Below, piece after piece: positions 21,788 through 31,306 of a stretch of DNA of 64,000 nt. Source of the stretch: Persea americana. Lineage: Eukaryota > Streptophyta > Magnoliopsida > Laurales > Lauraceae. The first letter of the stretch is position 1. The number at the start of each line of letters is the position of its first letter. Made by a program: the position numbers and the translations under genes. The notes under the pieces are model-generated. The model was given only the letters and a program-made list of their open reading frames with translations, ran no database searches and was not told the DNA's origin. The stretch spans positions 44,413,682 to 44,477,681 of the forward strand of contig CM056813.1 in the NCBI GenBank assembly GCA_029852735.1. The letters are read 5' to 3'.

Positions 21788-23441
21788 TTACTTTGTCTTC
21801 TTTGCCTTACTAGTAATTACCAAGGGTTTGGAAGATTTGAAGGAGACAACGAAGGGAGACGAATTGCTCTCTCCGGATTTGCCAGAAGGTTTGTTTTCTT
21901 CCAATGATTGCTGAGGAGCCTTGCCTTTGTCTTTTTGGAGATTGCTGACAAAGGATGCTATTTTCTCCTCCTTTTCTTCTTTTTCATCCTTGTACATCTG
22001 AGAGTCTGCAAAATGGACTTCTTTTCCTTTAAAAGGCTTTTTGTCTGCAAACACTCGATGTATTAAGCCGTCGTCGCCAACAAACTTGATGCACTGATGT
22101 AGAGTTGAAGGGACAACACCGTTCTTGTGTATCCAAGGGCGTCCGAGAAAGATGTTGTAGCATGAAGCGGTTTTTATTGCATACACTGTGACCTCAGAGA
22201 TAAGATCGCCGATTTCCAACCTGAACCTGATTTTGCCAACGGGCCTTTGAGTACTCCCATCGTATCCAAAGATAGACACAGATGTGTGGTTCAGTTTGCT
22301 AGGTGGGATACCCAGCTCTTCGAGTGTCGTAGTAGAGATGAGGTTAAGTGCAGAACCTGGGTCGATCTGGACTCTGTGTATCCGTATCTCTTTGATGTAC
22401 CCTGCGAAGTATAAGGGTCGGTTGTGCTTTGTCTCGCCTAACAGGAGGTCTTCCTTATTGAAGGCGATGGTAGCACTTGCGGCTTTTTGGACCGAGAGGC
22501 ATTCAGTACAAGGCCCTCCAGCTTCTTTCTTTTCTCCCTTTGAGGAGGTTTTTGATTTTTTGACCCTATAGTCCATTTCAATTTGTAGGACTTGTGGGGC
22601 ATGTTTGTCGACATCCAGATTCAGCCTTTGCAGTTCTGAAATGAGACTATCACAAGTTTGTGGTGACATTCGTAATAAGTCTAGGATGTGCAATCGTGCA
22701 GGTATGTGTTTGAAGTGCTCGATCAAGTCATACTTGAAAGCCTCCTTTAGGTCTACATTTTCATTATCATTGCCGCTTGGGGCATTTACAGCTTGTTTTC
22801 CCGAAGGATTTACATAAGAAGAAGAAGGTTGGTTATAGTTTTTGTAGTAATCCCGGCCAGAGCGGGAACCTTTCCCAACTTCAAAAGCTTCTAGAGGTGG
22901 TTCTTCTTTCGGAAGACCCCCTTCGGGCTCAAGGGGCCAATCCTCCCCATTTGCTGAAAACGTTTCTACAGCAGCATTGCCGTCTTCAGTTATTGCATTG
23001 CATAGAGCATGTTCCAGGAACAAGTCCTGAACAACTTCCAACAACTTTTCTTCTTTGTCCAGTATTTCATCGGTCCAGACATCTCCTATGAGGTTGGGTA
23101 TCTGAGACCAATTGACTGGGTTTTCTTTGAAGATTTCATCGGCCAGAGCTTCTTCATGGTGATCAATCGGAAGAGGCTTGAATTCTGAAGTCACCGTTTC
23201 AGGAGACGACGGCTGAAAAGATGCTATCTCAATGGAAGTCATCCGAGAATATGTAGCTCCATAAGATATGCTACCGGATGCATTCTGAGAGTCCGTGGCC
23301 TCAGCAGATGGAGCTTCAGAGGCACTATCATCCTGAACTATCACATTACAGGCAACTTCGATAGAAGATGCCTCCATAATGGACCGTTGGGAATCAGACT
23401 CATCCTCCGATGTAAGAGGATCATCAATCCAGCAACTTTCT
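21788..23441 (-). pseudogene. Protease-containing polyprotein segment, Tat/Ogre element
   Basis: The retropepsin-like domain lies in the C-terminal third: QIDPGSALNLISTTTLEELG (about residue 338) with the catalytic DPGS in place of the DTG/DSG box, the ILE-like stretch LEIGDLISEVTVYAI and the downstream YNIFLGRPWIHK. The N-terminal 250 residues are acidic and unassigned. The frame extends upstream of the ATG at 23377 to about 23440, where a single-base shift near an A run connects it to the gag frame. Protease cleaves Gag-Pol during particle maturation. Confidence 0.85.
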
Positions 23442-25682
23442 TCATTTTTCCGGAGTCACTGGAGGAGATGCTTGTAGATTTTCCGGGACTTCCGGTTCTG
23501 GATTTTGATGAAGCTGGTTGATGTGATCCTGCTCCTGCTCTATGGCGAGACGTTGCAACATCCTCGCATATTCTTCGAGATCTGGCATAGGAGCTAGATC
23601 TTCTTCTTCATCTGCTCCTTGTGGTTCAACCTGGTTGGGATCCACTAGAGCATTTGTTTGTGCTGTGTCAACAGCATTTTGGGCAGCCTCTTGGTCTTCA
23701 TCATCATCAGACCAGGACCCTTGTGGCTGGAAGGGGTTATACCAGATAACTGGCATAAGGCAGGATTCCGGGATCCATTCTTCGTCGGAGAGATATTCTC
23801 CGGTTTCAAGGGATTCCTCCCATTCATCTGTGTCACTGGCAGTGTCACTGGACTCGTATCCATTCATGGAGAATCCAACTACCGAGTAACAAGAGTATGA
23901 TGCCCCTTGCGTAGTCTCATCTCTGAGGCGTGGCGGCATGAAATCACCGAGGGTGAATTTTCTTGCCACTCTTGAGGCCTTGGGAAGAGACTCCTCTGTT
24001 GCCCCTTGTGAAGCGGTAGAGGAAGTTTCTGCCTTTTCAGGAACCTCTTGCTTGGTTTGAGCCTTCTCCTGCTGTTTGAGCTTGCGGAGTTGTCTCTTGG
24101 CTTGCCTTCGCTGTTGAGCGGTCGGCTTTGTTTTGATGATCTCCCAATTTTCATCTTCTAGGAGATCGGGATGCACCCATATGGGCTGTCCTTCTGGTGT
24201 TGGGTAAGGCACCAGCTCTTGGGACGTCTAGGTCATTTCTATCACCTTGAAGGAAGTAGTGACTTTTTCCTTTGGTGATTTAGATGTTTGTCCATATGAT
24301 ACCATGTTAACGGAGGCAGACCCATAGTTTTTGTCAAAGGTAATGACTCGGTTTTTCCACATCTCGTTGATCTTCTCTCTCACGACGAAACATTGGTTGA
24401 GAGGATGGGAAACCATTTGGTGGTATGGGCAATATCGGGGATCATTGGTTTTGCCAACATCTCCCGGTCTTTTGGGGTCAGGCAAGGTTAGTTTCCCATT
24501 TGCCAAGAGAGCCCCAAATATTTCTTCATCTTCATCTAACGGGTATTTCTTCTCTACTCGTTCTTTGAAGGCATCAGAGAGTTCAGGTCTCTTACCTGCA
24601 GCTTTGTTTTCAGCTTTCTTTGGCGGCAGAGGGGCTGACTTGGTTTGCACATTGAGAACCTCCTTTTTCTTTGGCTTGGAGGTTGGAATGGCGGTCGGCT
24701 TTTTCTTTGATGACTTCTGACTGTTAAGGTCTTTGATCACCGTTTCAGCCTCCATAGACACTTCTAGGAGTTCTCCCAAGTTCTTTGATTTGTTGCCGAT
24801 GATCATGGAGCGGATCCTTACTCTCATGTTGTTTCGGCAAATGTCGACTAGCGACGCTTGTGGCAGCACATCTGAGCATTTGTATGCCATTGTTTTCCAC
24901 TTGTGAATGAAGTCGTATGTCGACTCATTCTCTCCCTGTTTTAGGCTGCAGAGTTGAGCCATAGTAACAGGATGATCATCACCTTTGAAGTGGGTCAGGA
25001 AGCGTGTCTCTAGCATAGTCCATTTTTTAATGGAGTCCTCTGGTAGAGTGGAGTACCAATCAAAGGCCGTGCCTTTCAAGGTACTTGCAAAGAAATGGAT
25101 CTTGAGGGCATCTTGATCCGCAATAGTTTCCGTCAGGATCTTGAAGTGGATGACATGCTGTCTAGCTGAACCTTTCCCCGTATATATTTGGAGAAGAGGT
25201 TGTTTGAACTTTAGGGGGAACGAAACCGAGTCCATCCATAAGGGATATGGTGGCTTGATCCCATGCTCCTTCAGTGTATCCTCTTCTTTTGCTTTGGTGA
25301 GGATATTGTCAACATCCTTTTTAGTAAGGGCACGTGACTCATCTTCTCCACCGTTTGCCTCATCTCGTGGAGGAACTTCCTCATTGTTTGGTGGACGCTG
25401 GAGAGTGAGAAGTAGGTTTTCCATCAAAACCTCTATTCTCTGTTGTTCTTGCTCTAGCTGCTGAATGCGTAGAGCCATGTTATCGTCCGGTGGAGGTTGC
25501 TCAGAGTTTGTGACTAGGACATTCACTCGTCGTGCGTCGAAAGAGGATATTGTCTTAGTGACTGAGCTGGAGCTCATTCTTCTAGATGAAGAGCCCAAGG
25601 AATGATCACTCTGATGTCCTTGGCTTGAAGGAGTGGGAGAGTCTTCCTGATGCCTTCTCGTCCGGGAGACGCTGCGAGTCAC
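23442..25682 (-). pseudogene. Gag of the Tat/Ogre element, split by one stop codon
   Basis: 25682-24228 has the retrotransposon gag core (AFDWYSTLPEDSIKKW and ETRFLTHFKG, residues about 175-310), a basic linker and a Cys/His cluster (CPYHQMVSHPLNQC) instead of a standard CCHC knuckle. It ends at TAG (24228-24230). The same frame then continues to 23442 as a proline-, acid- and Gln-rich segment, so the two open frames are one protein interrupted by a single TAG. Gag forms the particle and packages RNA. Start chosen at the ATG 88 bp after ORF1. Confidence 0.9.
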
Positions 25683-25769
25683 CGGTCGTCAGACATGTAC
25701 TTTTGTTGCTAATTTCTGCCTTCTTTTGGTTTTGCCAACCATGTGGACAGCAGCAACTTGGTCGGGCCT

Positions 25770-26618
25770 TTATTTTTCGACCCATTTTTGGGAGATTTGA
25801 AGCTCAAAATGCTGGGTTCTTTGCTTCTCTAATCTCCTTTGTCGATATGCAGCGCGGCGACGTATTCGACGAGCAATTTGAGTTTTGGTTAGATCGGGCT
25901 GTGCTCTGGCAATGAAGGATGTGATCCCTCGTGCGCAGCAACCGAGCTTGTCTTCCTTGAAGACTGGCATGGACAGGATTTGGACGCGGTCCTTAGCCTG
26001 TCGCAGCGAAGCTTTAAATTTTGGAAGCTCGTCCCCTGTTGAGATGAAGGGTCGAGTTGCAGGAGAGCAGGCCCTAGCAGGTTCTTGTCGAGGCCTTGTG
26101 ATGTACGACTTGATTTTGGGCTTGTACGAGCAAGCCGGCTCGTGCTGAGTAGTTTTTGTAGTTCGGTGGAGGGTAGGTTTCTTTCCTTTGATGTAAGCAA
26201 GAGGATAGAACCGGTTCTCCTTGAGAGGAGCCAGGTATGCTGGCTTTGCAGATGTCCGGGACCTTTTTTGTTTTGGTGAAGATCGCGGGGACCAAGTCTT
26301 GGGGCAGACTTGGTTTTTCGCAGGTTGAGGCTTTGCGGGATTGCCACGAGCCTCAGGTTTTCTGGTGACCGCCTTTGGTGTCGGGGCGGCCTTCTGCTTC
26401 TTAGCAGGCACCGTCTCTTCTGCAGGTAGTGGGAATGGTCCCAGTGACCCAAAGACGATGGTCAGGGGAGTGGAGGTCGACTCGGTGTTTTGGGAGTTGC
26501 CGAGAGAGGTGACGCTTCGGCAGCTGGCGGGGCGCTTGAAAGTGCGCTTGCTTTGCTTTTCTTGAAGCATGACTTGGTATTTGTTCTTATCGAAGGTGAT
26601 GGTCAACGAAGCTGCCAT
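25770..26618 (-). CDS. ORF1 upstream of gag, basic protein of unknown function, Tat/Ogre element
   Basis: An uninterrupted 282-residue frame starts MAASLTITFDKNKYQVM. Its middle is rich in Lys, Arg, Pro and Ala, and its Arg-rich C-terminus includes RRIRRRAAYRQRR. No catalytic motif is visible. An extra ORF between the 5' leader and gag is a known trait of Ogre-type elements; its function is unknown, and the charge suggests nucleic acid binding (inference). It is the only major frame of the element with no visible lesion. Confidence 0.75.
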   Translation of the reverse strand: MAASLTITFDKNKYQVMLQEKQSKRTFKRPASCRSVTSLGNSQNTESTSTPLTIVFGSLGPFPLPAEETVPAKKQKAAPTPKAVTRKPEARGNPAKPQPAKNQVCPKTWSPRSSPKQKRSRTSAKPAYLAPLKENRFYPLAYIKGKKPTLHRTTKTTQHEPACSYKPKIKSYITRPRQEPARACSPATRPFISTGDELPKFKASLRQAKDRVQILSMPVFKEDKLGCCARGITSFIARAQPDLTKTQIARRIRRRAAYRQRRLEKQRTQHFELQISQKWVEK

Positions 26619-27039
26619 TGTTAGTTTTCGAAAACTTCAAAAACAAGACCACATCCATTAGTAATCACAAGAATATGTTGATCATAAATGGAAAACACTA
26701 TGGTTTTGACTTTTCAAATCGCTCAGCAGGCATGGCCTATTCTGAGCGTAATGAAGAAGGAAAAAAGCCATAGAGGGTACAATTGTTCTAAACGCAAGTA
26801 CGGTCGGCTCGAAATGAGCGTTCCAGTGACTGCTAGAAGCAATTGTAAACCTTAATTCAAGTTACTGAGAAGTGAAGCTCACTCGAGGTAAAATGATATA
26901 AGGTTGGAGATACAAATGTGTCGGTCGCGAATACGGTAGACCCGAAAGGGCGTACTAGCACCGCTAGGCACAAATGTTGTAAATCGCATCCTTGAAAAGG
27001 ACACGAGACGGGGATTTTTTTTTGAAAGGTCAAGATTGA
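26619..27039 (-). other. Proximal part of the 5' leader of the Tat/Ogre element
   Basis: Non-coding on the transcript strand between the repeat array and the ORF1 ATG. Two copies of a word around AC(A/G)GTCGG(C/T)(C/T) occur near 26800 and 26920. No gene seen. Confidence 0.4.
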
Positions 27040-28215
27040 ATTCGCAAAAGAGAGCAAATGGTATTCCAATCCGAACGAAGGCTCAGCGATTTCCACGAGC
27101 CCCAAGTCCGAAGAGGAAGGAACCAGGATTTCTCAAATTTGAATCCAATAATGACGGAAGGTTTTTTTTTTTTTCTGAAAAGCCAAGATTGAATTCATAA
27201 AAGAAAGCAAATGGTATTCCAATCCGAATACAGGCTCAAACATTTCTGCGAGCACTAAATCAGAAAAGGAAAGAACCAAAATTCCTCCAATTTGAACAAA
27301 TAGTGACAATTTTTTTTTTTTGTTGTTTTTTTTTTTAAGAGAGATTTTTTTTTGAAGAGTACACATAGGTCTTCCAATTCGGTCTTATGAAACCTTAGTG
27401 GATAGATCGGCCCCCAGGTAAGGGCAGGATTACTTAATGAACCCGTTTGAAGGACCCTTACCTCGAACAGTCTACCTACCTCCACACTCTGGACAAGGCT
27501 TTTCTTAGATCCACTTTGGTCAAAGAACGCAATTGGTGCAACCTTAATACATTTTTTTTTGAAAAATCTCCTAATGGACCCATCAAAGAGAGGGACATGG
27601 CCCCTCCCAATCCAAACGTTGGCTCAAACATTTCTGCGAGCCATTGTACGAAAAGGAAAGAACCAAAGTTTCTCCAATTTGAATCCAAAAGAGAGAAATT
27701 TGAAAACTTTTTTTTTTTAATAAAATTTTTTGAAAGATTTCCAATGGACCCATCAAAGAGAAGGAAATGTACCCCCCCAATCCAAACGTTGGCTCAAACA
27801 ATTCTGCGAGCCATTGTACGAAAAGGAAAGAACCAAAGTTTCTCCAATTTGAATCCAAAAGAGAGAAATTTAAAAACTTTTTTTTTTTTTTGAAAGATCT
27901 CCAATGGACCCATCAAAGAGAAGGAAATGGCCCCTCCCAATCCGAACGTTGGCTCAAACATTTCTGCTAGCCATTGTACGAAAAGGAAAGAACCAAAGTT
28001 TCTCCAATTTGAATCCAAAAGAGAGAAATTTGAAAACTTTTTTTTTTTTTTGAAAGATCTCCAATGGACCCATCAAAGAGAGGGAAATGGTCCCTCCGAA
28101 TCCAAACGTTGGCTCAAACATTCTGCAAGCCATTGTACGAAAAGGAAAGAACCAAAGTTTCTCCAATTTGAACCCAATGGAAAAAAACCCCTTTTTTTTG
28201 TTTGAGAAAAGAAAG
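27040..28215 (-). repeat. Tandem repeats of ~160-180 bp in the 5' leader
   Basis: Marker GGCTCAAACA(T/A)TTCTGC occurs at about 27612, 27791, 27951 and 28112, with two diverged copies near 27065 and 27233. Units include a T run, AATGGACCCATCAAAGAGA and GAAAGAACCAAAGTTTCTCC. Short open frames with identical peptides on both strands are by-products. Unit lengths differ mainly in the T run. The array lies between the primer-binding site and ORF1. Confidence 0.88.
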
Positions 28216-28348
28216 AATGGAAACAAGTTCAAGGAAAGAAGTTTCCAAAGAATCCCATCTCATGTTTTTTTTAGATACAAGATCCAACATAGGCCACCAA
28301 CTAGGAAGGAGCCAAGGATTCTAAGCATCGTGTTCTCAAATGAACAGG

Positions 28349-28367
28349 TCCCACCGGGTGTGCCAAC
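28349..28367 (-). other. Putative primer-binding site of the Tat/Ogre element
   Basis: On the minus strand, TTGGCACACCCGGTGGGACC follows the LTR end (TCCATCA) after two bases. It begins TGG, as complements of a tRNA CCA end do, and the stretch of nearly 20 bases reads as a tRNA acceptor and T-arm complement. I cannot say which tRNA. Confidence 0.7.
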
Positions 28368-28368
28368 T

Positions 28369-31028
28369 TGATGGACCCGACTTTTTCTTTCTTGCCTTCC
28401 TACGTCCCGGGTCCGCCGGGGTGCGGTAGGGCGAAGAGAAAAAAAGAGCAAGCATCAACATTTTTGTATGGGTATGCCAGATTCTCTATTCTACTTGGAA
28501 TTTGAAATGGTGATCCGGAGATTCACCTTCACAGGTAGAAAGGAAATCAAACCTTTTTTTCTATCTTTCCATTGCATATATATTCAAAGAAAGAGACAAG
28601 ATTTTAAATGCCGTGAAAGGCAATTTTCTTTAGTTTGTCGTGAAAGGCGGTTTTGTGCCGTAGAAGGCGATTTTGCCATGGAAGGCGATTTACAAATCTT
28701 ATCAATGATGAAAGACAAGAATTGTGATTTTTGTCTTTTTTAAAAATACAAAACACAATAGAAAAGGAAGAAAGAGGGATCTGACTTCTCAAGCGATTGT
28801 GGGGACTCGTTCAGATCGACTGTCGCGAGTCATGGATGGACTCCACCATCGTCCTTCAGATGAGAACACTTGATGCTTTGGTTCACTTGGCTTGGCTTGG
28901 ACCCCAGATTTTTAGAGGACAAAGACCAAGGGAAGGTCCTATATCAAATAAAAAAACGGGTAGAAGGGCTGAAAAGCCACATCTAGGCCATGTTGGATAG
29001 AAGAAAAGAGGGAAACCTTGGGGGGGTGGCCCCCCAAGGGACTTTGATCACCTTGTAGTTCTTGCAGCAGGGTTTCTTCAAGGCAGAAGAGCTTCTTTGT
29101 GCAGAGAATTATTCAGGATAATTTTCAGGCGATTTTTCAGGACCCCTTCCCTTTGGAATGACCGCCTATTTATAGGCTTTTGGTGGTCATTAGGAGGGTT
29201 TTATCGGCATTAATGGTATTAATGCTCCATGATGGGAGGAGTTACAAGTATTAATTTCATAATTTTGTAACTCCTTTTTCTTGGATTCTAATTGGCCGAT
29301 GGAGAATAATGGACAATTAATCTCCATGATGATGGGAGTTTCATGATTAATTACAATGATTAATCTCCATAATGATAGGAGTTACATGGTTAATTGTCAT
29401 GATTAATTGGACTTGTAACTCCCATTTGCTTGCTTCTGATTGGGCCGTTCAAAATAATGAGTTAATGACCCTAATAAGTTGTCACAAAAAGGTCATTTAA
29501 CTTCATTAATTGGCCGCCGAGTCGCTTAAAGAATCGCGGGCCGCGCCGCGTCTTTTGGAATTTTTCTTGCGATGATCATCGATGGCTCCGCACGTTGTTT
29601 GATGTCAGATGACGATGCAAATTCAGACATTGGTTGACACCAATGGGCCGGCAACATCTGTCCAGTCGATTTCACGATCGGTCGGGCAGAAAGTGTGCTT
29701 TCTTGGTCGGCCGGTTGGCGGTTTCGGAGTGTCCAATTATGATCAAATGATTTCTGGTGGCAGATCCGTGATGTTGATGAAGATCGACGGATATCATGCC
29801 TCAAAAATCAGATTTTACGAAAATCACAGGGGCCAAACATCGTGAACGCGAAAAAGAACGAAAAAAATTGCGCTTTTGGAGGAAATCCGGCTACCCGGAT
29901 TTCCAGGGTCGCCGGCGACCATGCACCCATGGTCGCCGGCAACCATGGGGCTGGCGACCTTGGGCCATGGTCGCCGGCAACCATGGGCCAAAGTCGCCGG
30001 CGACCTTGGACTTTGGTCCATTTTCCTGTCGCCTTTCGGTCGCCGTTTCTCGGCCATTTCTCGGGCTTTTTTTGCTTCTGTTTTCTCCTGTATTTTTCTT
30101 GACATTTCTCCTCATTTATTGGCTTAATTCTTCTAAAGAAAACTTGTCGAAAGGTTGTGAAAATCAGAGCATTAAGTTTCCTATTTTTGGAAAAGCCGAA
30201 GACTTCGTAGCCGATTTTCCGCCAAGAGTTGAAACTAGGTCAAACGATGTTGGAATGACCTGAAATTTGAGGTGAAGCTTCTTGAGCATTAGATAGGACC
30301 AACCATGGGCTTTTATTTGAGTTTTGAAGCCGTTTGGGGTCCCGTCAATGCTAGACTTGATTTCACCATAGGGAAGATGTCGAGCTTTGATGTGTGGTCA
30401 TCCGATGTTCGATTGACCTGAAATTTGACAGGGAGCCTATAGGAGTCATTTCGAGATGATTCATTAGCTCCAATTTGGATGCCATGGTCCCGGGGAGCTC
30501 TGCCGCCGGTAGGCTTGATTTTGTTTCGGAGCGTCAAAGTCGGGTCAAATGTCGTCAGAATGACCTAAAATTTGACGTGCAGCCCTTTGAAAGCATGTAG
30601 AAGCTACTCATGTGCTTTGTTTGATGAGTGGCGGCATCGGAGGTTCTCGTCGCCGAGAGGCTTGATTTCGCCGTTCGAGAGTTGATGGAGGGTCAAATGC
30701 TGTCGATTTGACTTGAAATTCGACGTGGAATCTTTTGGAGGTATTTTGAGACCATCCATAGGCTCTAATCGAAGATTTGATGTATTTGACACTGTCGCCT
30801 CCGGGAGCTCCCGTTCAGCTGATGGAGGATTGAAGTTAGACCAAATAGTGTCAAAATGGCCCGAAACTTCATGTGTACCTCTTTTTTGGCTATTTTGAAG
30901 GATCTTGCAGTTTTTGTTTGATTTTGACAAGATCTAATGCTTGAAGCAGCTTTGCCTATTTGTAGTAGGATGCGGCTCCATGTAGCTTTTGATGTTGAGG
31001 AGGCAAAGTGACTTTTTTAGTGTCAACA
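28369..31028 (-). repeat. 5' LTR of the Tat/Ogre element
   Basis: A 2.66-kb copy collinear with 1792-4302, TG...CA bounded, longer because it keeps three segments missing from the other LTR. It drives gag-pol leftward. Near 29896-30015 it has an expanded run of GTCGCCGGC(G/A)ACCATGG-type units. The flanking GTAAC at 31029-31033 is the right target duplication. Confidence 0.94.
29165..29176 (-). promoter_or_regulatory. LTR TATA box
   Basis: The minus strand reads CCTATAAATAGG, preserved in the other LTR. A start about 30 bp further (near 29135) would leave roughly 770 bp of R-U5 to the LTR end, reasonable for a long Tat-type LTR. Confidence 0.55.
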
Positions 31029-31306
31029 GTAACAATGACTGGGACAACAAATCAATGCCAATAACCTACAAAGAAACTGGATGTCAACACATGCAAGCAA
31101 CTTAGAAAATAGATACTCCTTTTACAAGTATCAAAATCTCGACAATCTTTCTTTTACTTAATTTTATTTTTATTTTTTTCTCTTTCTTTTGGAATGACTA
31201 CATGCACCATCACTCTGTTGCTAACCTTTCCTAAAACTAGTGTCATTCCCATAATTACTGATGCTAAAGCAGAGCGCACATGCTGTGAAGAATCTGAAGA
31301 CAATTC
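31029..31306 (-). pseudogene. Captured PP2A scaffolding subunit A fragment: one full exon and the upstream half of the exon split by the retrotransposon
   Basis: Exon 31306-31226 is exactly 81 bp between TTTGCAG and GTTAGC and reads ELSSDSSQHVRSALASVIMG and MTLVLGK, a diagnostic HEAT-repeat stretch of plant PP2A A subunits. A second exon begins at 31065 after TTTGTAG and reads VIGIDLLSQSLL. It breaks at the LTR (31028) in the middle of a codon that is completed at 1786. The exon that should lie between them in the host gene is missing, so the fragment was deleted internally before or after capture. The A subunit is the scaffold joining catalytic and regulatory subunits; no functional protein can come from this copy. 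Confidence 0.88.

Larger units (their letters stand above)
1792..31028 (-). mobile_element. Giant Ty3/gypsy LTR retrotransposon, Tat/Ogre group, with a nested hAT element
   Basis: Two long direct repeats begin TGATGGACCC and end GTGTCAACA (1792-4302 and 28369-31028) and are flanked by GTGAC/GTAAC. On the minus strand the order is 5' LTR, primer-binding site, repeat-rich leader, ORF1, gag, retropepsin, G-patch segment, RT, RNase H, a second RNase H and integrase. Next come a plus-strand antisense gene, tandem-repeat blocks and the 3' LTR. The extra ORF1, dual RNase H, very large size and antisense plant-mobile-domain gene are known features of the plant Tat lineage. Total length is 29.2 kb, or about 23.4 kb without the 5.8-kb hAT element. 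Several stops and frameshifts break the ORFs, and the LTRs differ by substitutions and indels, so the copy is not recent. Confidence 0.92.

Noticed and set aside
27447..28371. Several overlapping 70-150-residue frames with identical peptides on both strands
   Set aside because: They are translations of the 160-bp leader tandem repeats.
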